DNA of 64,000 bases from Nonomuraea aurantiaca (GCF_020215705.1 NZ_JAIWNB010000023.1:124001-188000), one strand, 5' to 3'; numbered from the stretch's first letter, positions 16,529 to 25,103 are shown. The notes: generated by a model not told the origin, from the letters alone. Program-made: numbers and translations.

Positions 16529-16544
16529 GGGAGCGATCGCTCCC
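16529..16544. promoter_or_regulatory. TetR operator 2
   Basis: GGGAGCGATCGCTCCC is a perfect 16-bp palindrome, 38 bp centre-to-centre from operator 1. It is 21 bp upstream of the MFS start codon. Two identical half-site sets make the assignment to the adjacent TetR protein strong. Confidence 0.82.
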
Positions 16545-16565
16545 GAATAAGAGGAGAGAAACGAC

Positions 16566-17759
16566 GTGACGGCAACGGACCCTACGACGACCCGGCGAGA
16601 CGCGTCAGCGAAGAATCATTGGATCGCGGTGTCCGCCGTAGCCTTCGGCACATTCCTCCTGGTGACTGCCGAGCAGCTCCCCATCGGACTGCTCACCCCC
16701 GTCGGCTCGGCGCTGTCGGTCTCTGAGGGTGCGGCAGGCTTGATGGTCACGGTCCCCAGCATCGTCGCCGCCGTCGCGGCGCCATCGGTCCCGGTACTCG
16801 TCGGCAGGATGGATCGCCGGCTCTTGCTCGTCGCCTTGATGGGACTCATGACGCTCGCCAACCTGGCCTCCGCCCTGGCCCCGAACTATCCACTTCTGAT
16901 CACCGCCCGCGTGCTGGTCGGGGTGGCGATCGGCGGATTCTGGGCCATCGCCGGCGGTCTGGCCGTCCGGCTTGTCCCCGCCCAGCTCGTGCCGCGGGCC
17001 ACGGCGATCATCTTCGGCGGTGTCGGGGCCGCGAACGTCTTCGGCGTCCCTATCGGCACGGTGATCGGCGGGCTCGCGAGTTGGCGGATCGCGTTCGGCG
17101 CCTTGAGCGCCCTCGCACTGGTCGTGCTGGCCTCCTTGCTGGCTGTGCTGCCACCGTTGACCGCTGCTCAACCCGTCGGCCTGCGCCGGTTGGCCGACCA
17201 GTTCCGCAACCAGGGCGTCCGGATCGGCATTCTGGCAACCTTCCTGATCGTGACCGGCCACTTCGCGGCCTACACGTTCATCAGCCCCGTGCTGCAGGAT
17301 CTGTCCGGCATCGACGTGCAACTCGTCGGGCCACTGCTGTTCGGATTCGGCCTGGCAGGCGTCGCCGGGAACTTCATCGCGGGTGCCGCCGTGGCGCAAC
17401 GGCTCCATCGGACGGTCCTGTCCATCGCCGCTGCCTTGGGGGTTACCGTGCTGCTCTATCCCCTAGCAGGGCTCACCGCCGCGGGCGGGGTAACGCTGCT
17501 CGTCGTCTGGGGCCTGGTGTACGGCGGGGTCTCCACGAGCCTCCAGACATGGATGATCAAGTCCGCGCCACAAGCGGTCGAGGAAGCCTCCGCTCTGTGG
17601 GTGGCAGTGTTCAACCTCTCGATCGGTCTCGGCGCGCTGGCCGGCGGCACAATCGTCGATGCCCTGCCGCTCCAGGGCATCCTCTGGCTCGCCGGCGTTC
17701 TCGTCCTGGCGGCCGGTCTGGCAGTGTGGAGTGCGCGCCGGAACGACAACCTTCGGTGA
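16566..17759 (+). CDS. MFS drug/sugar efflux transporter
   Basis: A 397-residue, 12-TM major facilitator of the AraJ/Cmx-like subgroup (DHA1). Seen are the loop-2 motif VGRMDRRLLLVALM (GxxxDRxxRR/K type) and ARVLVGVAIGGFWAIAGGLAVRLVP. The sequence AAYTFISPVLQDLSGID after the central loop is typical of chloramphenicol/arabinose efflux relatives. GTG 16566 follows AAGAGGAGA. Expected to export a small molecule by proton antiport; substrate unknown. Controlled by the divergent TetR gene. Confidence 0.92.
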   Translation: MTATDPTTTRRDASAKNHWIAVSAVAFGTFLLVTAEQLPIGLLTPVGSALSVSEGAAGLMVTVPSIVAAVAAPSVPVLVGRMDRRLLLVALMGLMTLANLASALAPNYPLLITARVLVGVAIGGFWAIAGGLAVRLVPAQLVPRATAIIFGGVGAANVFGVPIGTVIGGLASWRIAFGALSALALVVLASLLAVLPPLTAAQPVGLRRLADQFRNQGVRIGILATFLIVTGHFAAYTFISPVLQDLSGIDVQLVGPLLFGFGLAGVAGNFIAGAAVAQRLHRTVLSIAAALGVTVLLYPLAGLTAAGGVTLLVVWGLVYGGVSTSLQTWMIKSAPQAVEEASALWVAVFNLSIGLGALAGGTIVDALPLQGILWLAGVLVLAAGLAVWSARRNDNLR

Positions 17760-17846
17760 CACCCATCTCGCCAATTTGCGGCGATCACGTTTGCCGCGCA
17801 TCAGCCCCAGTACCCGTCGACTGGTTATCCCGCACGATGCTGGAGG

Positions 17847-19229
17847 TCAGCGGCGCCGCCGGGCGACGCTCGCGGCGTAGCCAGGGCGGGTGTTCCTTGC
17901 GGCTTGGGCCCCTTCGGTGGCGGTCGAGATGTGCAGGCCGAGGAGCTTGCTGACCACGACTGGGGGCAGTTGTGAGGCGAGGTCCATAGTTGCAGAGCCC
18001 GTCGTGATACAGGTGCTCGACGGTGCCGCAGGTCCGGCACTCACGGACGAACCGAGGGTCGGCGCGATAGCAGTTACGGCAGATCGGCCCGTCGGGAGTC
18101 CGGGTGATGACGCGGGAGTCACGGCCGCAGCTCGAGCACGGCTCGGGGGTCTCTCCGCACGCCTGGCAGAGTGCGCCGCCGTCATCGGCCCGGTAGGCGA
18201 TCAGCCGGACGTTTCCGCAGCGGACGCATGGCGCCTTGGAACGTGAGCAGGACGGGCAGATCGGGCTGGGGGTCGCGGACCGGTAGTAGGGTTTGGACTT
18301 GCCGCACCGGGAGCAAAGCGCGACCGGCTCGGTGTGGCATGACCTGCACAAACGCGTCGCGTCCTGGCGGGGTCGGCACCGGGCACGGCGCCCGCATTCG
18401 CCGCACGTCTCGTGGTTGGCGGGGTCGACTTTGGTACACCGATCGCAGACCGGATCGCCGCCGGGGGTCCTGGAGGCGATGTCACCGACTTCCCCGCAGC
18501 TTCCGCAGGTGCGGCGAAGGCCGATGGCATAGCAACGGCGGCAGCAGCGCAGGTCACCGTGCTTGAACCTCAGTGGTCGGTTAGCGCGATCACCCGCGGC
18601 GACCCTTGGGCCCCTTCTCTGGTGAATAAGGTCGGCACGGTCGCGGAGCTGTTGGAGAACCCCGCCTCGCTGGGCGGCGGTTGGAAGGACCTCCTCCAGG
18701 ATCTGAGTGCGGGTCTCATCAGTCAGGCCGGTGTCGAGTGTGTTCACGATGCCGGCCATCTCGGCGATCTCGTCTTGGGGCTCGGGCCGGTGCTGCTGGC
18801 AGCGGGGGGGCCGTCCCGGTCACGCCCGGACACCTCGAGCGTCTTGCCACACACCGCGCAGGACAACCTGGGTTTGCCGACGGTCGAAGCCGCGCAGGCC
18901 TGGCACATCCGGCGCCCGTCCACGACCCGAGCGAGCTTGCCAGGCCTGTCCCAGCGAACACATCGGGGTGGCGTGATCCGCGTGAGTTCGTGCGGCTGAA
19001 GTTCACGGATCAGCAGCTCGATCAGGCGCGGAACTTCAGGCCGGCCGCTGGTGAGCAGGTCGGCGTCCTCCGCCAACGCAGCGGCCAGCCGCCGAAGCTT
19101 CGCCCGGGTGTCGGCGACCTGGTCGACCGCCGCCGCGATCCAGCCGATCTTGAGGGCGGGTTCCGCCGGGGCTACGGCCTCGATGATCAACTCGCGGGGC
19201 TCGGTCAGCACCCGGGAGGGCATGGCCAT
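17847..19229 (-). pseudogene. decayed zinc-ribbon/tyrosine-recombinase gene
   Basis: A remnant of a large actinobacterial protein family that has an N-terminal helical region, many CxxC zinc ribbons and a C-terminal phage-type integrase. The 5' part (19229 down to the C-run at 18804-18810) encodes a helical repeat and two CxxC pairs (CQACAAS, CAVCGK). A 1-base shift then leads into the frame beginning at 18759, which has about ten further CxxC knuckles (CCRRC, CGSCG, CDRC, CGECG, CSRCG, CPSC, CVRCG, CQACG, CSSCG, CRTCG). Near 18000 a second shift gives LASQLPPVVVSKLLGLHIST, the extreme C-terminus typical of those integrases. The catalytic recombinase core is missing, implying an internal deletion. 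The zinc-ribbon frame taken alone runs 17785-18759. Confidence 0.7.
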
Positions 19230-19590
19230 CAGGACTCAGGGGTCACGCGGGCTCGTCGCGGACGGAAGTCACCGACACCGGGCTCTGGGCCGCCTCTCTC
19301 CTCAGCTTGGTCGCCGGAGTTGGAAGAGACGCTCCGTCGGCATGTGACGTGGCTCCAGCGTTCCCAGTTCGGCGCAGGCGAGATGCGTCAGTGGTACATC
19401 GAGCGTGACGTGCTGCCGGACGGGTGCGAGAGCGTCATCGGGGAGGACAGCTCCATGACGGAGGCCGTCCGACGAATCCTGGTGGACGCCGACCTTACGG
19501 CTGACCAGCCCCTTGAGAAGGCCACTCCTTCGCCATCATCGACCACGCTGACGAGCCGCGGTACGACCGTGGTCGACCGGGTCCTGGCCG
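19230..19590. other. gap with possible gene fragment
   Basis: 361 bp without a convincing gene. On the plus strand a stretch (about 19315-19608) reads as a helical, charged sequence including LEETLRRHVTWLQRSQFGAG and EAVRRILVDADLTADQP. It has no start with a ribosome site and runs into the end of the WGR gene. It may be a fragment left by the rearrangement that damaged the zinc-ribbon/integrase gene. Confidence 0.35.
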
Positions 19591-20832
19591 TCAACCGCCG
19601 GGCTTGGTGAAATCTACGCCGTCGAACCGGAACACCGTAACGCGGCCGGGGTAGTCGCCGACCGCCAGAAGCCGGCCGTCGGCGGAGAAACCAACCCCCT
19701 GGTACCAGTTCGACCACTCGCCGGGTACGGCGAAGCGCGGCTCCAGCGGCTGTCCGGTCGCGACGTCATAGACAATGACCGGGCCACGAGAGGGGGCGCC
19801 GGCGAGCAGGGCGCCGTTGGGAGACAGTGCGAAGTCGGCGAACCGCTCGTACCCGTCCCGCTCGCCCTCGATCGCCCAGCACAGGGCGCCGGATTCCACC
19901 GAGAGGCCGAAGCATCCTGACGTCTCGCCGCTCGCGACGAGGATCTGCTCGGTCCCGTCGAACGCCAGCTTGTCGAACCGGCGGATCCCCTGGAACCCAG
20001 CCGGGAAGGGGAACGGGGCGGCGAGCACTCGCTGGCCAGCGTCGACATCCCAGATCTCGAGGTCGTACCCCGTATCGCGGTTGTCCGGATCGTGGGTGAG
20101 GCCGACGAGCCGGCCCGATGGCGACAGTGCGGCGGTGGTCTGGAAGCGCTTGCCCGGCGGAAAATCGAGGCACGAACCGCCGTCCGGGCCCAGCACCCGC
20201 ACTGCTTGATCGTTGCCTACGACCAGCATCCGCTGGCGGGCCGCGTCCCACTCTGGTCGGGTGTGGGGCAGGCGCTGGACATGACCGGTGGCGAGCGCCA
20301 CCGTGTAGCTCACCTCCGCCATGGTGCCCGTGTCCCGGACGGTGAATGTCAGGTGCGATCCGTCCGGTTCGAACGCCACGGTATGGATCAGCGAGTACTG
20401 GTACGCATCGGTGAACACCACCTGGCGGACGCCGGTCCGTAAGTCCACCGTCTGCACATCGGAGCCGACACTACCGACCCGGTCGGGGATGCCGCGGGCG
20501 ACCGCGACGGTGTGGCCGTCCGGGTGCAGGGCGATCTCCACGACGCCGTTCTCTGCCCGCGTCGCGCACTGGACGACGACGTCACCTGGCTCGGTTGTGG
20601 CGATGTCGCGGAGCAGGGCGTACCCGTCACGCATCTTCTCGGCGACGACCTTCTCCAGGGCTTCGCGCGCCGCGCGAGCGTCGTCGAACGCCTTCGTGCG
20701 CCCCTGAGGCTTCCCGGTACCGGCCCACCACTTCCGGTGCAGTTCGACTCCGTCGACCCGGAATTCCAGGTACTTGGGCTTCGAGGTCCCGGGATGGGTC
20801 AGGAGAATCTGGTCGCGATCCACACGCGGCAT
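19591..20832 (-). CDS. WGR-domain protein with WD40-like propeller
   Basis: A 413-residue protein. The N-terminal WGR-type domain (about residues 10-70: PKYLEFRVDGVELHRKWWAG then AFDDARAAREALEKVVAEK) is the fold used by PARPs and the bacterial MolR-like proteins to bind DNA ends. From about residue 80 the sequence is a repeating beta pattern (IALHPDGHTVAVARG, VAFEPDGSHLTFTVR, AALSPSGRLVGLTHD, FALSPNGALLAGAP, VGFSADGRLLAVGDY), i.e. a WD40-like beta-propeller of about six to seven blades. The combination is uncommon and no enzymatic motif is visible. ATG 20832 (MPRVDRDQ) is chosen: the frame remains open upstream but there overlaps the HxlR gene antisense-free and shows no conservation. Confidence 0.8.
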   Translation of the reverse strand: MPRVDRDQILLTHPGTSKPKYLEFRVDGVELHRKWWAGTGKPQGRTKAFDDARAAREALEKVVAEKMRDGYALLRDIATTEPGDVVVQCATRAENGVVEIALHPDGHTVAVARGIPDRVGSVGSDVQTVDLRTGVRQVVFTDAYQYSLIHTVAFEPDGSHLTFTVRDTGTMAEVSYTVALATGHVQRLPHTRPEWDAARQRMLVVGNDQAVRVLGPDGGSCLDFPPGKRFQTTAALSPSGRLVGLTHDPDNRDTGYDLEIWDVDAGQRVLAAPFPFPAGFQGIRRFDKLAFDGTEQILVASGETSGCFGLSVESGALCWAIEGERDGYERFADFALSPNGALLAGAPSRGPVIVYDVATGQPLEPRFAVPGEWSNWYQGVGFSADGRLLAVGDYPGRVTVFRFDGVDFTKPGG

Positions 20833-20942
20833 CGTAGAGGTCTCCAACGTCAGACCTCGACGATCATGCACCCAGTACTGCTCGTCGAGACCTCTTAGAG
20901 GTTCGTCGGCTGATCCGGCCGTGGCCCGCCTGGCCGTGCTGG

Positions 20943-21329
20943 TCAGCCGGCCGTGCGGGCGGAGTCGTCGTAGGCGGTCAGGACCGTGTCGGCATGGCGG
21001 AAGGCCCACTGGCCTAGGGCGCGGATCGGCACCAGCAGATCCTTGCCCGCCTGGGTCAGCTCGTACTCCACCCGCGGCGGGGCCTCGGCATAGCGTCGGC
21101 GTTCGACCAGGCCGCAGCGTTCCATGCGACGCAGGGTCTGAGTGAGCACCTTCTGGCTGATGCCGCCGATCTCCCGGCGGAGTCGGCCGGGGCGCATGGG
21201 TCCTTCCTTGAGGGCGAACACCACCACGGGCAGCCAGGCATGGGCGAACAGGTCCACGGCCAGACGGGCCGGGCAGTCGGCGACGAAGTCGCCGTAGGGC
21301 TCGAACGGGGCATCGTCGTGGTGGTCCAC
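20943..21329 (-). CDS. HxlR-family transcriptional regulator
   Basis: A 128-residue MarR-like winged-helix regulator of the HxlR family: CPARLAVDLFAHAWLPVVVF (C-x-helix1), LRREIGGISQKVLTQTLRRMERCGLVERR (recognition region) and VEYELTQAGKDLLVPI. GTG 21329 is preferred, as GGGAG lies 10 nt upstream. The in-frame GTG at 21359 lacks a ribosome site and would put the coding region over the operator. Divergent from an F420-type reductase, its probable target. Members often sense redox state or aldehydes through cysteine; the single early Cys is present here. Confidence 0.92.
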   Translation of the reverse strand: MDHHDDAPFEPYGDFVADCPARLAVDLFAHAWLPVVVFALKEGPMRPGRLRREIGGISQKVLTQTLRRMERCGLVERRRYAEAPPRVEYELTQAGKDLLVPIRALGQWAFRHADTVLTAYDDSARTAG

Positions 21330-21354
21330 ATTCGCCAGTCTCCCGCATCCGTTG

Positions 21355-21379
21355 GGCACCTGGAGGTGCCTATCGGCAC
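21355..21379. promoter_or_regulatory. HxlR operator cluster
   Basis: GGCACC-TGGA-GGTGCC (21355-21370) is a perfect 6+6 dyad. It shares its right arm with GTGCC-TATC-GGCAC (21366-21379), giving three alternating half-sites in 25 bp between the HxlR gene and the divergent reductase. Confidence 0.65.
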
Positions 21380-21430
21380 GACTACCGTCTCGGCGGGAAG
21401 CTGAAGTTCAGTCGAGGAAGAGGAAAAGAC

Positions 21431-22093
21431 ATGCGCATTGGCATACTCGGGGCCGGGCAGATGGCCGAGGCGCTGGGATCGGGCTGGGCGCGGGCGGGCC
21501 ACGAGGTAATGGTCGGCGCACGGTCGCAGGAGAAGGCGCGCAAACTGGCCGAGGCGATCGGGGCGGGCGCCCGTGGCGGTGATCTGCGGGCCGCCGCGGA
21601 GCACGGCGAGGCGTTGCTGCTGGCTGTACCGGCCTTGTCGGTGGACGGGATTCTCGCCGAGGTCGGCGCGGCGGACGGCGCGTTGGCCGGGCGGACGCTG
21701 GTCGACTGCACCAACGCCTACGAGCCTGACGCGTTCACCAACGCGCCGAACTCGTTCCTCTTGGCCGACGACGCGGTGGCCGAGCGGGTGGCCAGGCGGG
21801 CCCCTGGGGCGGGAGTGGTGAAGGCGTTCAACGTGTGCGCGGCGGAGGTATGGACTTCCCACGCAGGGCGCGGGCTGGGGGTGCCGCTGTGCGGTGACGA
21901 TGAGCGGGCCGTGGAGGTGGTCGCCGGTCTGGTGAGCGATCTGGGGTTCGAGCCGGTACGGGCAGGTGGGCTGAGGCGGGCGCGATACCTGGAGGCCGTG
22001 AGTGTGTTCGTGGTCGGCCTGTGGTTCGCCGGGTACGACGCCCGCCAGATGCTGCCGCCCCTTCAGGAGGCGTTCGCACACTCTGACGCCTGA
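21431..22093 (+). CDS. NADPH-dependent F420 reductase-like oxidoreductase
   Basis: A 220-residue Rossmann protein of the F420-dependent NADP oxidoreductase family: RIGILGAGQMAEALGSGW (GxGxxA loop), VGARS (adenosine phosphate contact), VDCTNAYEPD, VVKAFNVCAAEVW and the C-terminal helix VSVFVVGLWFAG. In this family many members lack demonstrated F420 activity, so the exact cofactor pair is unproven. AAGAGG precedes ATG 21431. Divergent from the HxlR gene with shared operator. Confidence 0.88.
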   Translation: MRIGILGAGQMAEALGSGWARAGHEVMVGARSQEKARKLAEAIGAGARGGDLRAAAEHGEALLLAVPALSVDGILAEVGAADGALAGRTLVDCTNAYEPDAFTNAPNSFLLADDAVAERVARRAPGAGVVKAFNVCAAEVWTSHAGRGLGVPLCGDDERAVEVVAGLVSDLGFEPVRAGGLRRARYLEAVSVFVVGLWFAGYDARQMLPPLQEAFAHSDA

Positions 22094-22451
22094 CATCGAC
22101 CCGTTCAAGGGTTTCAGCCCCAGCGCCAGAGCAGTGGATCGGCCCGCCCGTCCCAGGAGCGCGACCATCTCACCAACCGAGAGCCCTTGAGGCTTGGGGG
22201 CGAACGGGCCGAGGTCGAGCTATCGAGCCATGAGGCACGTCATGGAGTGGTGAACAACCACCATTGGGTGGTGCCGTTCTGCGCGCAGAACCACGAATCC
22301 ATTGACCGGCCTGCTGACCCTGCATCCCAGATACCGCACAGACCTCGAAGCTGGCATAAGGGGGCTCAGCTAAGTTAGTGGGGGTCGGGCTGGCACGGCG
22401 CTCCACTTGGCCATTCGGAGACACGGCCATCTCGGCCGGCCCGCGGCTGGG
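22094..22451. other. gap, no gene identified
   Basis: 358 bp downstream of both the reductase and the methyltransferase (convergent ends). The minus strand briefly reads QGLSVGEMVALLGRAGRS, vaguely like a nucleotide- or HTH-containing protein fragment, but no start, stop or domain supports a gene. Probably relic DNA. Confidence 0.4.
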
Positions 22452-23243
22452 TCAGCCTGGCTTGACCGCCAGCGTCGCAAAATAGTGCGACATGTATTGA
22501 GCGGATGCGTTGGATTGGTGTGGTGCTTCTGCGAAGCCGGTGAGGACGAACCCTGCGGCGAGTTGCCCGCCGATCTGGTCGGTGAGGGTGTGACTGTATT
22601 CAAGAGGGGCATCCGCGCCGAACTTCGTGGCGCGTTCCTCGGCGGAGTACTGCGTGACATCGCTGTAGGGCAGCTTGTGCACGACGACCAGCTCGCCGCG
22701 CTCGTCGAGCGCCTCGTGGTCGAACAAGTACACATCAGGGTTAAGGAAGCCCACGAGCAGAGTTCCGCCCGGCCGCAGGACGCGGAAGCACTCACGCCAC
22801 ACTGGTGCCAAGTCTGGTACGAATAGGTTCGAGACCGGGTGGAATACGACGTCGAATGTTGCGTCGCCGAAGGCGCTGAGGTCGCGCATGTCACCTAGGA
22901 CGGTGCGCAGCTCAAGTCCGTCGCGCGCCGCCACCATTTGGTCCTGGCCGAGCTGGCGGGGCGAGTTGTCGAACACGGTGACCCGCGCCCCTGCGGCAGC
23001 GAGGATCGGACCCTGCTGGCCACCGCCGGAGGCCAGGCACAACACGTCCTTGCCGGTCATGTCCGTCGGCAGCCAGGAGCGGTCGACTGGCTCACGCCCG
23101 ATGAGAACAATCGACCAGTCGCCCATGCGGGCGCGTTCGACATCGTCAGCACTCACCGGCCTCGACCACTCGCTGCCCTCATGGACATACTTGTCCCAGG
23201 CTGCCCGATTATGGGCAGCGGGGTCGACAACAATGTCCTGCAT
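22452..23243 (-). CDS. class I SAM-dependent methyltransferase
   Basis: A 263-residue Rossmann methyltransferase. Motif I is unusual in having LCLASGGGQQGPILAAAGA (a GGGQQG loop), followed by VTVFDNS (acidic ribose ligand) and the motif around FDVVFHPVSNLFVPD. ECFRVLRPGGTLLVGF is the classic post-motif III element. The N-terminal HNRAAWDKYV start is shared with a group of actinobacterial small-molecule methyltransferases. ATG 23243 has GGGAG 6 nt upstream. Substrate unknown. Confidence 0.9.
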   Translation of the reverse strand: MQDIVVDPAAHNRAAWDKYVHEGSEWSRPVSADDVERARMGDWSIVLIGREPVDRSWLPTDMTGKDVLCLASGGGQQGPILAAAGARVTVFDNSPRQLGQDQMVAARDGLELRTVLGDMRDLSAFGDATFDVVFHPVSNLFVPDLAPVWRECFRVLRPGGTLLVGFLNPDVYLFDHEALDERGELVVVHKLPYSDVTQYSAEERATKFGADAPLEYSHTLTDQIGGQLAAGFVLTGFAEAPHQSNASAQYMSHYFATLAVKPG

Positions 23244-23696
23244 GTTTAACTCCCTGCTACAGCCAAGCGGACACCAACGGTACTGACAGTTCGGTGCCGC
23301 TACCGTAGCCAACGCGAATCAGGGTGCGGGCTCAACAGGATTAGCGGGCGTCGAGGTGTCCACGGGCTCGCCGGATGGTCGCCCAGCGAGTGCGTAAGCG
23401 CTGGTTTGACGGGATTGCGGAAGCCTGATGTGGAACGCGGCGTACGACGGCCGCCATGGTGTGCGCGTGGGCGCGTGTACGTGCGAGTGCAGCAGCCCTT
23501 TCTACGAACTGTGCCAGGCGGGCAGCCAGCGGTTCATTCGACATATCCGTATCGGGCCGAATGCGTGGATCGTCGATGAAAGCGATCGATGGCCTGCCAA
23601 GCAGGCGGATGCGCAGTGGAACGCCTTGCTGCTCGGCCTACTCCGCGGAGAAGGCGAGACGGCTTCACCTTCCAGTTCGGCAGGCGTGGCGGGCGC
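23244..23696. other. gap, possible relic
   Basis: 453 bp between the methyltransferase start and the end of the next minus-strand gene. A short minus-strand frame (23341-23544) has a regular Ala/Arg helical sequence and might be a fragment of a gene. Plus-strand frames here lack ribosome sites and domain patterns. I call nothing. Confidence 0.4.
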
Positions 23697-24062
23697 CTAC
23701 CGGTGCCCCCCCACGCGGGAGGTCAGGAACGACTGCTGGGGGAGGTAGTTCTGGCCGAGGAGGAAGCCGCGCTTGATCCCCGTGACGTGCACCGTGGCGC
23801 CCGTGTCGGTGCCGACCACGACGCGGTGGGCTGTCACCTCGGCGATGTCGTCAGCCCTCGTGCCCGCGGGCAGCTCCACCGTGGTCGCCGCCGGGTCGTC
23901 GCGCTGGAGGGACCAGGTCGGGTCCACGTGGTTCGACAGGTAGACGGTCTCGCCGTTCACGAGGCGTACGCCGAGCGAGACGCCGATCCACGACGAGCCC
24001 GTGTTGGCCGGTAGGGCGGTCAGGGCGGTGACCGTCGCGGTTGACAGTTGGGCAACTCGCAT
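23697..24062 (-). CDS. hypothetical 121-residue protein
   Basis: A protein of unknown function from ATG 24062, preceded by GGAGG at 8 nt, which is a good start signal. The predicted product is beta-rich (ATVTALTALPANTG, VSLGVRLVNGETVYLSNH, VVVGTDTGATVHVTGI) with a short C-terminal basic tail. There is no signal peptide or membrane segment. It is followed downstream by relic DNA, and upstream lies an A/T-rich repeat zone. Confidence 0.65.
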   Translation of the reverse strand: MRVAQLSTATVTALTALPANTGSSWIGVSLGVRLVNGETVYLSNHVDPTWSLQRDDPAATTVELPAGTRADDIAEVTAHRVVVGTDTGATVHVTGIKRGFLLGQNYLPQQSFLTSRVGGHR

Positions 24063-24243
24063 CAGGGGGTTCCTCCGCTGCGTGGACCGCACCGCGGGCG
24101 AGATGAATCGCGCCCGTGAGCAGGTCCGATCAGATGCCAGATCTAATGATCGAAACCAACCGGCCGGACAACGCCGGGAAAGCGGCCGTTGAAGAACGGG
24201 ACAACCTAGCGGCCTGTCATGCCGCCGCGCCCGCCGGTCCGGC

Positions 24244-24307
24244 GATGTAAAAAATTCTCGACACGACGTAAAAGATTCGCTACATTGAGGGATGTCAAAG
24301 ATTCTGT
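24244..24307. repeat. three A/T-rich iterated elements
   Basis: The motif GAYGTMAAARATTC occurs three times on the plus strand: at 24244 (GATGTAAAAAATTC), 24265 (GACGTAAAAGATTC) and 24291 (GATGTCAAAGATTC). The last is followed by GTACATC, giving GATGT-N12-ACATC. The unusual base composition and iteration upstream of the DUF4386 gene (start 24387) suggest binding sites for a regulator. GATGTAAAAAATT also appears at 5067. Confidence 0.6.
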
Positions 24308-24386
24308 ACATCATGGGCCCGGCTGGTCATGACGCTCGTCGCTTCGCACCCCATCCCCGCAGCTTCAAGATCACCATGGGAGAGAC

Positions 24387-25103
24387 ATGACCACGCCTAC
24401 AACGGCGCATCAGCCAATACGAAGGGCCGCCCTCGTCGCGGGAATCGCGCTCCTGGCGCTGGCCATCCTGGCGGGACTCGCGAACTTCGGTGTCGTGGAA
24501 AACCTCGTCACCGAAGGAGACGCGGAGAAGACGGCGCAACACATACGTGACTCGCAGGAGCTGTTCCGCTTCGGCGTGGTCGGGCTCCTGCTGGCCGCCA
24601 TCCTCGACGTGGTCGTGGCCTGGGCGCTGTTGGTCGTCTTCAAACCGGTACACGAAGGCATCGCCACGCTCGCGGCCTGGCTCAGGGCGGTGTACGCGGG
24701 AGTGTTCACCGTTGCGATCGCCCAACTCGCCGCAGTGCCGCCTCTCCTTGACGCCGCCGAGCGGCCACAGGCATACACCACAGGCCAGTTGCACGCCGAA
24801 GCACTATTGAAGATCAACGCCTTCCATGAAATCTGGGATGCCGGCCTCAGCCTCTTCGGTCTTCACGTGGTGCTGCTGGGCTACCTGGCATACAAGTCGG
24901 GCTATGTGCCCAGGCTGCTGGGCGTCCTCCTCGTGATCGCCGGGCTCGGCTATCTCGTCGACAGCCTCGGCGCGTTCCTTGTCCCGGACTATTCGCTCGA
25001 AGCGGCCATGTTCACCTTCGTAGGCGAGGTCGCACTCATGATCTGGCTCCTGGTCAAGGGCCGGCACGTCACCGCAAGGAAGACCTCCCTAGTACGGAAG
25101 TGA
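24387..25103 (+). CDS. DUF4386 integral membrane protein
   Basis: A 238-residue membrane protein with six likely TM helices (about 14-34, 61-83, 95-117, 148-168, 175-198, 203-226). The topology, RAVYAGVFTVAIAQL, an ALLKINAFHEIWDAGLSLFG segment and LGYLVDSLGAF near the end match the DUF4386 family. Function is unknown; homologues are often next to small regulators. GGGAGAG precedes ATG 24387. Its upstream region carries the three A/T-rich repeats. Confidence 0.88.
   Translation: MTTPTTAHQPIRRAALVAGIALLALAILAGLANFGVVENLVTEGDAEKTAQHIRDSQELFRFGVVGLLLAAILDVVVAWALLVVFKPVHEGIATLAAWLRAVYAGVFTVAIAQLAAVPPLLDAAERPQAYTTGQLHAEALLKINAFHEIWDAGLSLFGLHVVLLGYLAYKSGYVPRLLGVLLVIAGLGYLVDSLGAFLVPDYSLEAAMFTFVGEVALMIWLLVKGRHVTARKTSLVRK

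Noticed and set aside
20833..21348. N-terminal extension of the WGR protein
   Set aside because: The frame overlaps the HxlR gene on the same strand in another frame and is Arg/Pro-rich; the WGR fold starts right after ATG 20832.
22170..22430. Small minus-strand frame in the gap after the reductase
   Set aside because: No start signal, domain or codon pattern; probably relic or non-coding DNA.
23428..23776. Two overlapping plus-strand frames after the methyltransferase
   Set aside because: They overlap each other in different frames, lack ribosome sites and run into the antisense of the gene at 23697.
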